Positions 8,120-16,605 of a stretch of 64,000 bases of DNA are shown piece by piece. A model generated the notes under the pieces. The model made no database searches. It was not told the origin of the DNA and saw nothing but the letters and a program-made list of their open reading frames with translations. The stretch comes from Bacteroidota bacterium (lineage in GTDB: Bacteria > Bacteroidota > Bacteroidia > Cytophagales > Cyclobacteriaceae), in NCBI GenBank assembly GCA_016866235.1, contig VGMW01000003.1, forward strand, positions 124,001-188,000, written 5' to 3'. Each line of letters begins with the position of its first letter. The stretch's first letter is position 1. The position numbers and the translations under genes were made by a program.

Positions 8120-8854
8120 ATGCGTGAGTTTGGCAAGTATGTGATTTTCCTTGGAAGCCTGTTTGTGCGGCGGGAAAAGTTCAAGACCTATTATCAACTC
8201 GTCTTAGATGAGTCGATTCAAATTGGCGTCAAGTCAACTTTCCTTTTCGTACTGGTAGCCACCTTTATGGGTGCCGTAACCACCGTTCAGACGGCTTTTA
8301 ATCTTGTAAGTCCGCTCATTCCCAAATTTGTGATTTCTCAAGTGGTTAGGGATATGTCCATCTATGAACTTGCCCCTACCATTATGGCCGTCATTTTTGC
8401 CGGAAAAGTTGGTTCCAGCATGGCCGGTGGAATCGGAACCATGAAAATCACCGAGCAAATTGATGCACTCGAAGTGATGGGTATCAACTCATCGTCCTAT
8501 CTCGTTCTTCCCAAAATCATCGCTTCCCTATTGATGTTTCCTTTGCTGGTGGTTATCGCTGGCGTATGCGCCATCTTCGGCGGTTACCTGGCCGGAACAC
8601 TAACCGGTATCGTTACTCCAACTGAATACATTCAAGGCATTCGATCCTCCTTTGATCCTTATACCATTCAGTTTGCGTTAATCAAATCGGTGGTTTTCGC
8701 CTTTATCATTTCATCGGTTTCCTGTTTCAAGGGTTACAACACCCGGGGTGGCGCTCTTGAGGTTGGCGTCGCCAGTACCGAGGCGGTTACCACCAGTGTG
8801 ATCACCCTTTTGTTAAGTAATTATTTCCTTGCTGAACTACTGCTGAACGAATGA
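8120..8854 (+). CDS. mlaE: MlaE-family lipid ABC transporter permease
   Basis: This is the inner-membrane permease of an Mla/MCE-type phospholipid transporter. From Met 8120 it is 244 residues with about five to six hydrophobic helices. It carries MlaE-family motifs such as ELAPTIMAVIFAGKVGSSMAGGIG (only part is needed: GKVGSSMAGG) and EQIDALEVMGI, which forms the coupling region to the ATPase. The track start at 8045 overlaps the SDR gene and adds a non-conserved leader, so 8120 (MREFGKYV) is preferred. It overlaps mlaF by four bases (ATGA), implying translational coupling. No MCE-domain (MlaD) gene is in the window after mlaF; it may be elsewhere. Confidence 0.9.
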   Translation: MREFGKYVIFLGSLFVRREKFKTYYQLVLDESIQIGVKSTFLFVLVATFMGAVTTVQTAFNLVSPLIPKFVISQVVRDMSIYELAPTIMAVIFAGKVGSSMAGGIGTMKITEQIDALEVMGINSSSYLVLPKIIASLLMFPLLVVIAGVCAIFGGYLAGTLTGIVTPTEYIQGIRSSFDPYTIQFALIKSVVFAFIISSVSCFKGYNTRGGALEVGVASTEAVTTSVITLLLSNYFLAELLLNE

Positions 8855-9600
8855 TTCGCATAGATCACATCTCGAAAACGTTTCTGGATCGAAAAGTCTT
8901 GTCGGACATCTCCGGGACATTTGAAAAGGGAAAATGCAACCTCATCATCGGCGCAAGCGGTACAGGCAAAAGTGTGTTGTTGAAATGTATTGTGGGATTG
9001 GAGCAGCCTGACTCCGGATCGGTTTCATACGATTCGAGAGATTTTACACATGCCGATAAGGAAATGAAGACGGAGATCAGAAGGGAGATTGGCATGCTGT
9101 TCCAGGGTGGAGCACTGTTCGATTCAAAGACCATTGAGCAAAATGTGATGTTCCCTTTGGACGTTCTAACGAAAATGAAGAAAGATGAAAAACTCGAAAG
9201 GGTTAATTTCTGTCTGCGTCGAGTTGGGCTGGAGAACATCAATAAAAAAAGACCCTCGGAGATTTCTGGTGGTATGAAAAAGCGGGTAGGTATTGCAAGG
9301 GCCATTGTGAATAACCCCAACTACCTCTTTTGCGATGAACCGAATTCCGGACTTGATCCGCAAACCGCTGTTCGAATTGATGAATTGATTCAGGAGATTA
9401 CAGCTGAATTTGATATCACCACCGTGGTGGTTACCCATGACATGAATTCCGTTATGGGTATGGGTGAAAATATCATGTTTATTCACAGGGGTGAAAAACT
9501 CTGGGAAGGAAACAATAAGACACTTTTAAATTCAGGTATTAAGGAACTTGATGACTTTGTGTTTTCCAATAAAGTCATGAAGGCACTTAGGCCTGCATAA
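8851..9600 (+). CDS. mlaF: MlaF-family lipid ABC transporter ATPase
   Basis: This is a 249-residue ABC ATPase that pairs with MlaE to drive lipid movement between the membranes. It has Walker A GASGTGKSVLLK (about residue 34), a Q-loop in FQGGALFDS, the signature ISGGMKKRVGIARA and Walker B YLFCDEPNSGLDP, where Asn replaces the usual Thr of DEPTSGLDP. The GALFDS and GGMKKR spellings are typical of MlaF/Ttg2A ATPases. It overlaps the permease stop by four bases and ends five bases from the convergent kinase gene. Confidence 0.9.
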   Translation: MIRIDHISKTFLDRKVLSDISGTFEKGKCNLIIGASGTGKSVLLKCIVGLEQPDSGSVSYDSRDFTHADKEMKTEIRREIGMLFQGGALFDSKTIEQNVMFPLDVLTKMKKDEKLERVNFCLRRVGLENINKKRPSEISGGMKKRVGIARAIVNNPNYLFCDEPNSGLDPQTAVRIDELIQEITAEFDITTVVVTHDMNSVMGMGENIMFIHRGEKLWEGNNKTLLNSGIKELDDFVFSNKVMKALRPA

Positions 9601-9604
9601 AGAT

Positions 9605-12600
9605 CTATTGTTCACCGGAAGGAAGAACAACACTAAAGGTTGATCCAGTGCCTGGGGAGGATTCGAATGAAATTTTACCCCCTACTTGTTCAACTGCCTG
9701 CTTAATCATCGTCAGGCCTAAACCAGTGCCATCCTTTTTGGTGGTGAAATAGGGTTTAAAAATCTGCTCCTGAATGTGGAGCGGAATTCCAGGACCATTA
9801 TCTGTAAAAGTAAATTGAACTCCTCCGGATATTTTTTCCATTTTAATGACAACGTCAATGCGTCCCTCGTCAGACTGAAATGCATTGAGGACTAGGTTGG
9901 TGACCATTCGGGAAAAGAAGGAACGATCGAAGTAAACTTTGATTACAGAATTAGACGAATCAAAGCGAATGAACTTCTTTTCTATTCCGGACAACCCAGG
10001 AATTATTTTATGCATTGCCTCTATAGCATCAAAGGACTCTGAACGCAACTCTGGCATTTTGGCCAAATCACTAAACGAACCAGCAATGTTGCTAAGGATT
10101 TCCGTTTGATGTAGAACAGATTCAATGGTTTCGGTGGATTGTTTAACATCATGTTCACCTCTTCTTAGCTGCAATTGCAATCGCTGAAGACTCAACTTGA
10201 TTGGCGTAAGTGGATTTCGGATTTCATGGGCTACCCGTCTGGCCATTTCACGCCATAAAGATTCGCGCTCCTTTTCAGCCAGAACCTTTCGGCTATACTC
10301 CAGCTTATCAAGCATGGTGTTGTATGCCTCCAACATGTTTCCAAGCTCATCACTTCCTTCAGGTTGAATCTTTCTGGTTGGCCCTTCTAAACTGGTGGCC
10401 TGTAGGGCCTTGGAAATCCTCTTAACGGGCTTGATTAAGCGACGTGATAAAATGGCAGATAAAGCCAGGAAAACCACCATAAAGGGTACTGCAACACGCA
10501 ATACCGATGCCATGGCCTCCATCCTTTCGGCCTTAATGTTAACCAAAGGATCAGTCAATGGAAGCGACAACACGCCCATGACCTCCCCTGAGCTTTCAGA
10601 CCGAACCAATGCATATGAATTCATAAATTCACCCGCATCACCGTCTTCCCAAATACTAACCACTCCTGCCCCGCCGTAAAGCCTTCGAAGCGCATCCCAT
10701 GAGGGTAAAAATGGTGCACTTATTTCGTCTGAAGCAGTTCTTGCAAAATCATTAGTACCATACCAAACCATCGGAAAGCCATTTACAGCAGAAAATTCAT
10801 TCAGCCTTTCACCGATACCTCTATTGGCTTCATTTTTTGCCATATTCGATGCTGTTCTTAACAACAAATTCTCCCGTAGCGCAGTAAGCTCTTTAATGTG
10901 TTCGTTGGAAACATTTCGCACTACGACCACCACTACAAAAAACAACGGAATAAGCATTCCGGTGAACACATAGAATTGTATCCTGGTAGCATAACTGAAT
11001 TCCTTCGAAAAAAGGTTTTGTTTCCAATTAAACCTTAACAATAACATGGCTACCAAAAAAATGATTAACCAGAAGGAAAAATTGGTCAGCCAGCTTTTTA
11101 ATCTTGGGTTGGAAACGGACGCAACTATAAGGCGATGATCACCCATGGTTCCGGCAAGATGATACCAGTCATCCATTTGAAATCCACCTTGGCGTACCTG
11201 ACCTCGAATTTGAGTTGGCGTCAGAGCACTATAATCAAACCTGCCTTGTGTAAAGCGAACACCAGAAGAATCTCCTATAACCGCAAAAGCATAATCGGTT
11301 ATGGTTCCCGCCCTAAAATATGGAAGGATCCGTGTTAGATTTAAAGGTAGGCTCATCCGAATACCAAGAAATGAGCCAACGGTGTTGTTGAGTGGAATTA
11401 GAAAAAAGTAACCTGCTGAAAATTGATCTCCATTGGTATTACTGGATGAAAAAATAGTTAGGGAATCACTTCTCTCCAAAGCCACCAATGGTATGGTGCG
11501 CAATCCTGAATTTAATTGTCTCGCTGAGTCAGCTGTCAAATATTTCACTTCCGGATTTAATTCAAGAAATCCTTTTTCCAAATGAAATTCTCTTACCTTA
11601 TTCTCAATAAGGGATGCATTGAAAAAAGGGCCTTCGGCCATTACCCTGATAGACTCGTCACGCCTGATTTTACCTGCAGCCGATCTCCCTAAGAATTCAA
11701 GAAACAGATCACGCTGCTCCTCCAAAGGCTGAATTCGAAATCGTAAATCTTTGACCATTCTTTCCTCTTCCAAGCGCCAAACCATCGAGGCCATTTGTGC
11801 TGCAAGTGCGATGGTGACCACGTACCAGAAAAAGTAAGGGGAATACCGTCTTGATAAAATATAGAATCGGACCGGTAGACCAAACAATAAGAACACTACA
11901 ATCAATCCTATCGTAATGGTAAAGGTATATGGACGATCAGCCAGCCACTGATAGCCAAACCAAATGCTTGCAGTCAAGATCAGCGCCTTAAAAAATATTT
12001 TGCGCCGTGTACGAATCAGCACAGCGAGACTTGATTGAAATGTCAGTAACAGGACCACCACAGCGGCCAGACATAACAAGAGTGAGGCAATTAAAAAGTA
12101 TGAGGTGACATTCCAATCAGGGAGAAACCGGAAATCAAGTGAGATTCTAGCGTGGTGGTATAAGGCGTCGGTCCAAACCTGAATCAGTATAAACAGACCA
12201 ATTATGACAATCAATGCCAAAAGTGTTACCACCCATGTTGATTCGGGTTTATTTAATTTTCTTTTTTGATCCTGGTTGAGCGGATATAAATTTTTGATCC
12301 AAATGGCCAATAAGAAAAGAGCCAGGCTATTGAGTAGGAACTCCAATGGTGAATCGTTAAACCATGCGCTCGCAAAAAACTGAGGATTGAGAAAATCATA
12401 ATAGCCGGAGGTTCCCGGAAATTCCCGCCATAACATCAATACCCTGACAAGAAAAATGAAAATGGTTGCCACCAAAGTTTTGAGTCCGATGGAAACAATT
12501 TGCTGAATTAATAAATTGAAAAAAATGAATAGCAATAAAATGCCCAACAGAAATCCCGCCCAATGGTACCATGCTGGTAAAGAGGACTGTTCGAGTGAAG

Positions 12601-13144
12601 TGAAATTAACCCTGAACCATTCCTTTCCGCTTACCCCTATTGGGTAGGAATCTGGCCTGCCGGGAGAAGAAATCTGAATATTAAGGTCATCGAATAAAAA
12701 TTCATTCTGGATTCGCTTTTGAATTTTGCCTTCCATTGAAACATCATACACAAGAGGCGCTACTGCGATAATCAATCCACCGTTGTCCACTCTTTTTGAA
12801 AAGTGCAGGTAGGAACCATCGGCATTGCTGAAAAATCGAACAGTATCCCTGTCAGGTAGTGTCGAAGGAATTGGAAACTTCGTTTTGTTCCATGAAAGTA
12901 TGGAGTCACCTTTCGAGTAAACAAATAACAGATCGCTTTCAGGCCACGAGTCTGGATGGAGCGGATTTTTTTGAATGGATTCAAAGGAATTGGTCACCAA
13001 CTCATCCAGGCGTGCCGCTCTTTCGCGGACTAGGGAAGCAAGATTTAGCGGATCAAGCGGAGCCCTAGAGGCATGCCTTAATTGGTCGGTTGTCCAAAGC
13101 AATCCAAGCGACAAGACAAGAAACAAAACTGATTTTCTAAGCAC
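9605..13144 (-). CDS. giant membrane sensor histidine kinase (NtrY-like core)
   Basis: The C-terminal third is a standard kinase: a membrane helix near residue 880, a HAMP linker (RRLIKPVKRIS), a DHp helix with the phospho-acceptor in ARRVAHEIRNPLTPIKLSLQ (His about 972), and an HATPase_c domain with N (NLVLNAFQ), DNGPGIP and GTGLGL boxes. The NPLTPIKLS spelling is NtrY-like. The N-terminal 870 residues are unusual: a signal helix, an extracytoplasmic domain of about 170 residues, a block of roughly seven to eight membrane helices (about 205-450), a second soluble region (450-680), another helix pair and a third soluble sensor segment. No receiver domain and no adjacent response regulator are visible. 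The start is GTG and overlaps an inverted repeat. It probably senses an envelope state; signal and partner unknown. Confidence 0.88.
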   Translation of the reverse strand: MLRKSVLFLVLSLGLLWTTDQLRHASRAPLDPLNLASLVRERAARLDELVTNSFESIQKNPLHPDSWPESDLLFVYSKGDSILSWNKTKFPIPSTLPDRDTVRFFSNADGSYLHFSKRVDNGGLIIAVAPLVYDVSMEGKIQKRIQNEFLFDDLNIQISSPGRPDSYPIGVSGKEWFRVNFTSLEQSSLPAWYHWAGFLLGILLLFIFFNLLIQQIVSIGLKTLVATIFIFLVRVLMLWREFPGTSGYYDFLNPQFFASAWFNDSPLEFLLNSLALFLLAIWIKNLYPLNQDQKRKLNKPESTWVVTLLALIVIIGLFILIQVWTDALYHHARISLDFRFLPDWNVTSYFLIASLLLCLAAVVVLLLTFQSSLAVLIRTRRKIFFKALILTASIWFGYQWLADRPYTFTITIGLIVVFLLFGLPVRFYILSRRYSPYFFWYVVTIALAAQMASMVWRLEEERMVKDLRFRIQPLEEQRDLFLEFLGRSAAGKIRRDESIRVMAEGPFFNASLIENKVREFHLEKGFLELNPEVKYLTADSARQLNSGLRTIPLVALERSDSLTIFSSSNTNGDQFSAGYFFLIPLNNTVGSFLGIRMSLPLNLTRILPYFRAGTITDYAFAVIGDSSGVRFTQGRFDYSALTPTQIRGQVRQGGFQMDDWYHLAGTMGDHRLIVASVSNPRLKSWLTNFSFWLIIFLVAMLLLRFNWKQNLFSKEFSYATRIQFYVFTGMLIPLFFVVVVVVRNVSNEHIKELTALRENLLLRTASNMAKNEANRGIGERLNEFSAVNGFPMVWYGTNDFARTASDEISAPFLPSWDALRRLYGGAGVVSIWEDGDAGEFMNSYALVRSESSGEVMGVLSLPLTDPLVNIKAERMEAMASVLRVAVPFMVVFLALSAILSRRLIKPVKRISKALQATSLEGPTRKIQPEGSDELGNMLEAYNTMLDKLEYSRKVLAEKERESLWREMARRVAHEIRNPLTPIKLSLQRLQLQLRRGEHDVKQSTETIESVLHQTEILSNIAGSFSDLAKMPELRSESFDAIEAMHKIIPGLSGIEKKFIRFDSSNSVIKVYFDRSFFSRMVTNLVLNAFQSDEGRIDVVIKMEKISGGVQFTFTDNGPGIPLHIQEQIFKPYFTTKKDGTGLGLTMIKQAVEQVGGKISFESSPGTGSTFSVVLPSGEQ

Positions 13145-13164
13145 TGCTTAAAATATAGTGCTTA
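13138..13164. promoter_or_regulatory. inverted repeat across the sensor-kinase start
   Basis: TAAGCACT and AGTGCTTA form a perfect 8-bp inverted repeat with an 11-base AT-rich spacer, overlapping the GTG start at 13144. It could be an operator or a start-site hairpin. It could also be chance. Confidence 0.3.
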
Positions 13165-13187
13165 AAGTTACAAAGTAAGCCTTTGGT

Positions 13188-13538
13188 TTACCCAAACCAG
13201 TATAGCCAGATCAACCTGGAATAGCGGAAGGAAAGCGGAATTACGGCCATTACTGTAAGTATGAAGACCAGGATATAAACGTTCTCCTCTGGTTGTACGA
13301 ACCATTTTAAGAACAGCCAGCTTCCCACCATAATGGCTACTGTAAAAGCATAGCTAACGTACATGGCACCGAAATAAAAACCCGGCTCGGGCAGGAAGGA
13401 TCGTCCACAAACTCCACAGGACTTTTCCATCTGATGAAACTTGGTTGGATGATAGGCGCCTGCGGTAAAGACCTTTCCCTTACGGCAGTCGGGACATCGA
13501 CATTCAGCGACCGATTGAATCCAGCCCGGTGTTGACAT
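13188..13538 (-). CDS. DUF983 zinc-ribbon membrane protein
   Basis: This is a 116-residue protein of the DUF983 family: a zinc-ribbon-like start with two CxxC pairs (CRCPDCRKG and CGVCGRSF), then PEPGFYFGAMY, a family hallmark, and two membrane helices. The start at 13538 (MSTPGWIQSV) is preferred over 13580 because it reduces overlap with the upstream gene. DUF983 genes often lie near cytochrome oxidase genes, which fits its place at the end of this locus. A role in oxidase maturation is inferred from neighbours only. Confidence 0.8.
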   Translation of the reverse strand: MSTPGWIQSVAECRCPDCRKGKVFTAGAYHPTKFHQMEKSCGVCGRSFLPEPGFYFGAMYVSYAFTVAIMVGSWLFLKWFVQPEENVYILVFILTVMAVIPLSFRYSRLIWLYWFG

Positions 13539-13752
13539 TCTTTCTACTTGACTTGTACCAAAAGTACCAGATAACACCAAAGGCTAAATAAGGAACAGCC
13601 AACAGATAAAGTATTCCAAAGTTTATGCCTGCAGCGATGCCAATGTTTCCCTGGCTAACATTGTTTTCAAGGGTTGCTCTGCACATGGCGCATTGCGCAT
13701 GTGCAAAGTTTGAGATCATAATGGCCAATAAAAAAACCAGACTCTTCTTCAT
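13504..13752 (-). CDS. small exported membrane protein with CAMC motif
   Basis: This 82-residue protein has a cleavable signal (ISNFAHAQ), then CAMCRATLENNV directly after the predicted cleavage site, then one membrane helix (about residues 42-64) and a basic cytoplasmic tail. The lone CxxC on the periplasmic face just after export could bind copper or heme or take part in thiol exchange. It overlaps the DUF420 gene by four bases and the DUF983 gene by about 35. Its position behind the oxidase genes suggests an assembly role, but I do not recognise a characterised homologue. Confidence 0.65.
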   Translation of the reverse strand: MKKSLVFLLAIMISNFAHAQCAMCRATLENNVSQGNIGIAAGINFGILYLLAVPYLAFGVIWYFWYKSSRKNVNTGLDSIGR

Positions 13753-14264
13753 GAGTAATACGGACTAATCATCAGGTATACGATTACACCGGTCACGGCG
13801 ACATACAACCAGATTGGGAAGGTGATTTTAGCAAGCTTTTTATGCCTGTCGAATTCCGAATTAAATGCCCTAGAAAATGTAAACAGTACCAGAGGGGTTA
13901 CTGCCACCGATAGGGTAATATGAGACACCAGGATAAAATAATAAACATATTTCATTACCCCATCACCACCGTAGGAGGTTGGTTCAGAGGTAATGTGGTA
14001 GGCAACATACATCACCAGGAAGGCAAGAGAAAGGAACAAATTGACCTTCATAAGGCTTTCGTGTCTTTTACGATTACCTGATTTAATGGCCTGAATGGCG
14101 AGCAGAAGCAATACAGCGGTAAGACCATTGATACAGGCATAAATCGGCGGAAGGAATGAAAGATCATATCCGTTGATGCTTACCCGAAAGAGTAGAGCAA
14201 CGACCACCGGAATAGCGATCGATACCACCAAAATCAGCGTTTTATTTCTGAAGAGCTTTTCCAT
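13749..14264 (-). CDS. DUF420 (CtaM-like) membrane protein
   Basis: This 171-residue protein has about five membrane helices and matches the DUF420/YozB pattern: PPIYACINGLTAVLL near residue 38, RKRHESLMK in the first cytoplasmic loop, and a C-terminal DRHKKLAKITFPIWLYVAVTG. In Bacillus and Staphylococcus the DUF420 protein CtaM is needed to make active heme A oxidase. Stop/start overlaps on both sides (one base with the 14264 gene, four with the CAMC gene) show a tightly coupled unit. The role here is inferred from family and from the oxidase genes upstream. Confidence 0.82.
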   Translation of the reverse strand: MEKLFRNKTLILVVSIAIPVVVALLFRVSINGYDLSFLPPIYACINGLTAVLLLLAIQAIKSGNRKRHESLMKVNLFLSLAFLVMYVAYHITSEPTSYGGDGVMKYVYYFILVSHITLSVAVTPLVLFTFSRAFNSEFDRHKKLAKITFPIWLYVAVTGVIVYLMISPYYS

Positions 14265-14785
14265 TAGTAATCTTTTAGAAGGATTTTAATTTCCATAATC
14301 GCTCTGTCGGTTTCTTCGCGCTCAAAGGATTTAAAAACCGAACGAATGCGACCACTTTCATCCGCAAGTATAGCTGATTCATCGGAGCCAGCACCCAAGG
14401 CACAATAAATTTCAGTGCCACAAGGGATTAAAATCTTACGAAAAGGGCTGTTCAGGCCAATCCCTCCACAAGACAGGTCACGAACCAATTGTATAACGCG
14501 TATACGTGTGGTATCAACCTCCTCAGGCAACCTTTTACTGCCTTCAGGATCCATGGGCTTTAAAAGGATTAAAGCCGCTAAACCTTTAATGCCTAGCTTA
14601 CTTTGGATAGAATCGTTTATAACGAAAGGAAATGCAGGCTTCGAACATTCTGTTGGCCATTCCTCCTCATTTTCAAAGAAAACCGGAAGATCGAATTGAT
14701 TCTTTCCAAAAAACTTTAGAAATAAAAATATCACCACCGGTAGAACCAGCGAAAGCATCAATAAGATTTTTGATTTCTTCAACAT
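14264..14785 (-). CDS. exported protein in the usual Sco position, no CxxxC
   Basis: This 173-residue protein has an N-terminal membrane anchor (about 7-25) followed by FDLPVFFE and a soluble domain. Bacteroidota oxidase loci often carry a Sco-type copper chaperone here, and ILADESGRIRSVF followed by a helix with a final strand resembles the end of a thioredoxin fold. The CxxxC copper site of true Sco proteins is absent; Cys occur singly (PTEC, LSCGG) or as CGTEIYC. It may be a diverged Sco relative using other ligands, or unrelated. It begins about 28 bases after the terminator that follows the subunit IV gene. Confidence 0.5.
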   Translation of the reverse strand: MLKKSKILLMLSLVLPVVIFLFLKFFGKNQFDLPVFFENEEEWPTECSKPAFPFVINDSIQSKLGIKGLAALILLKPMDPEGSKRLPEEVDTTRIRVIQLVRDLSCGGIGLNSPFRKILIPCGTEIYCALGAGSDESAILADESGRIRSVFKSFEREETDRAIMEIKILLKDY

Positions 14786-14805
14786 CGTGGGTTTAGAGCG
14801 TCACA

Positions 14806-14837
14806 AATAAAAAAAGCTAAGTAGGATACTTAGCTTT
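14806..14837 (-). terminator. rho-independent terminator after cytochrome oxidase subunit IV
   Basis: AAAGCTAAGTA / TACTTAGCTTT forms a perfect 11-bp stem around a three-base loop (14813-14837). On the minus strand it is followed at once by a run of seven T. It lies 20 bases past the subunit IV stop, so it should end most of the long respiratory transcript before the assembly-factor genes. Confidence 0.88.
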
Positions 14838-14856
14838 CAATGAATTTCATGAAGGA

Positions 14857-15183
14857 TTATTTAGCGCCCAGTATGCTTAGGCCCTCGTAAATCATGGCTA
14901 CCAGGAACCATACCACAAAAACCATTGGAATGAGGATAGAATAATACAGGACTTTAACCTCATGTCGAAGGTGCATGAATTCTCCTACGATGTAACCAGC
15001 TTTTACAATGGTAAGCGCCACAAAAATTGACGTTTTTAAGTGGCCGGCTTCCAACGTAAAGGCAAAAATAAATTCAATACCTGTAACGATGGCCATGATT
15101 AACGCCACACGCCATAATTTTTTAATCTTCTCCTTGTCAGGAGGTAGAACTGTTATCTGAGGTTCTTCTGAGTGATGTGCCAT
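14857..15183 (-). CDS. ctaF: cytochrome c oxidase subunit IV family protein
   Basis: This 108-residue protein has three membrane helices and matches prokaryotic oxidase subunit IV: IFVALTIVKAGYIVGEFMHLRHE in the middle (short core KAGYIVGEFMHL) and a final helix before GLSIL. It is a structural subunit of the heme-copper oxidase. It is last before the terminator, 11 bases after the subunit III gene, as in other Bacteroidota loci. The N-terminus is soluble and contains the HH pair. Confidence 0.85.
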   Translation of the reverse strand: MAHHSEEPQITVLPPDKEKIKKLWRVALIMAIVTGIEFIFAFTLEAGHLKTSIFVALTIVKAGYIVGEFMHLRHEVKVLYYSILIPMVFVVWFLVAMIYEGLSILGAK

Positions 15184-15194
15184 AAATCAATTTA

Positions 15195-15956
15195 TTAAAC
15201 CAGATAGAAGAATGTGAATACGAAAACCCAAACCAAATCGACAAAGTGCCAATAGAGACCAACTTTCTCAATCATTTCATAGGATCCCCTTCTGTCATAA
15301 AGTCCCTGAACGGTCCTGAAATAAACCAGGAAATTCAGCATGACGCCACTGAACACATGAAACCCGTGAAACCCGGTTATAAAGAAGAAGAAATCCGCAA
15401 ATGCTGGTGGACCATATTGGTTGTGGGTCAGGTTTGCACCAAAAATTTCAACCTTATTTCCAAAAGTATTTTGAATGGTGGGGACATCAGTTCCAACAAT
15501 AAAATGGGTCCACTCCCATGCCTGGCAACTTAGGAAAGCAAAGCCTCCCACTATGGTCCAAAGCATCCACTTCTCAACTGCTTTTCTGTCCATCCGATGG
15601 CCCGCTTCAACAGCCAATACCATTGTTACGGAGCTCATGATCAGAATAAAGGTCATTAAGCCAACGAACACCAGAGGCAGCGGAACGCCATGGAAAAATG
15701 GAACAGCTTCAAATACCTTTTCAGGTATCGGCCAATATTCCGTAGAGAATGTAAACGGACCGGAGGCAGGATCATAGGCAGGATTCGCAGAGCGAACAAG
15801 ACCATAGGTGATGAGCAAACCGGAGAAGGTAAAGGCATCGGAAAGCAGGAAAAACCACATCATGAGCTTTCCATAGCTGACGTTCATGGGCGAAACACCG
15901 CCATTCCATGAAACTTCCTGTTCGTGATGTGCTACAGCCGCTTGAGACATATTCAA
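15195..15956 (-). CDS. ctaE: cytochrome c oxidase subunit III
   Basis: This 253-residue protein has seven membrane helices. Subunit III features include WFFLLSDAFTFSGLL (first helix), GHRM at a loop, QAWEWTHF, and the C-terminal GLYWHFVDLVWVFVFTFFYL. Subunit III binds lipid, stabilises subunit I and supports proton uptake. It has a short soluble N-terminus with HH. A second, shorter subunit III gene lies immediately upstream, so this oxidase has two subunit III-type proteins. Confidence 0.92.
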   Translation of the reverse strand: MNMSQAAVAHHEQEVSWNGGVSPMNVSYGKLMMWFFLLSDAFTFSGLLITYGLVRSANPAYDPASGPFTFSTEYWPIPEKVFEAVPFFHGVPLPLVFVGLMTFILIMSSVTMVLAVEAGHRMDRKAVEKWMLWTIVGGFAFLSCQAWEWTHFIVGTDVPTIQNTFGNKVEIFGANLTHNQYGPPAFADFFFFITGFHGFHVFSGVMLNFLVYFRTVQGLYDRRGSYEMIEKVGLYWHFVDLVWVFVFTFFYLV

Positions 15957-16011
15957 AATTCTGTTTAGGGATTAATGGATTGCGTTTTGTACCAGTTAAT
16001 TATTGCAAAAG

Positions 16012-16605
16012 CTATCTGTATAGGCTTAAAAACAGGAACAAATATAGCCAAAGTCCACCCAAAAAATGCCAATAGGTCATGCACATTTCAAACTGAGCAA
16101 GGTTACCGGACACCAACTTTCCAAGGGCAGATTTACGCCACACGACCGCCAGAAATATTACCCCACTCACCAGGTGAAGTCCATGTAGACCTGAAAGGAC
16201 ATAAACAAATGATTCTGAGGGATTACCAACAAAGTATATCTTGGAAGACACCAACTGAACCCAGCCATAAAACTGCCCAATCAGAAAGGCTATCCCCAAC
16301 AATCCGGTGATGGTGAGCAGGGTCTGAACCATCTCACGGTTATCCTTTTTGGCGTACAAATAGGCCATATGCATCGTAATACTGCTAATCACAATGGCTA
16401 TGGATGTCCAATAGAACAACGAAGGGAGTTCAAAAATCTTCCAATCACCCTCTGCCCTCCTCACGATGTAGGCTGACGTAAGGGATGCGAAAACCATTAC
16501 AACGGTAGTCAGAAAGAGCCACAAACCGAACTTCTTGGGATTCATAGCCAAGGGCTTTTTGGGCTCCTCAACTATTCGCATGTTCTCTATTTTCATGTCA
16601 CTCAT
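16012..16605 (-). CDS. second heme-copper oxidase subunit III (short type)
   Basis: This 197-residue protein has about five membrane helices and subunit III motifs: KFGLWLFLTTVVMVFASL, YVLSGLHGLHLVSGVIFL and a C-terminal MTYWHFLGGLWLYLFLFL. It lacks the first two helices of the long form, as in CyoC-type proteins. It starts within the ctaB stop (four-base overlap), so it is translated with the heme O synthase gene. Tandem short and long subunit III genes are common in Bacteroidota oxidase loci; the complex may carry both, or they may be alternatives. Confidence 0.88.
   Translation of the reverse strand: MSDMKIENMRIVEEPKKPLAMNPKKFGLWLFLTTVVMVFASLTSAYIVRRAEGDWKIFELPSLFYWTSIAIVISSITMHMAYLYAKKDNREMVQTLLTITGLLGIAFLIGQFYGWVQLVSSKIYFVGNPSESFVYVLSGLHGLHLVSGVIFLAVVWRKSALGKLVSGNLAQFEMCMTYWHFLGGLWLYLFLFLSLYR

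Noticed and set aside
8045-8184. Overlapping long starts of the SDR (8184) and MlaE (8045) ORFs
   Set aside because: Both extensions are unlike their families and overlap each other; internal Met codons at 8070 and 8120 give normal N-termini and leave room for a promoter.
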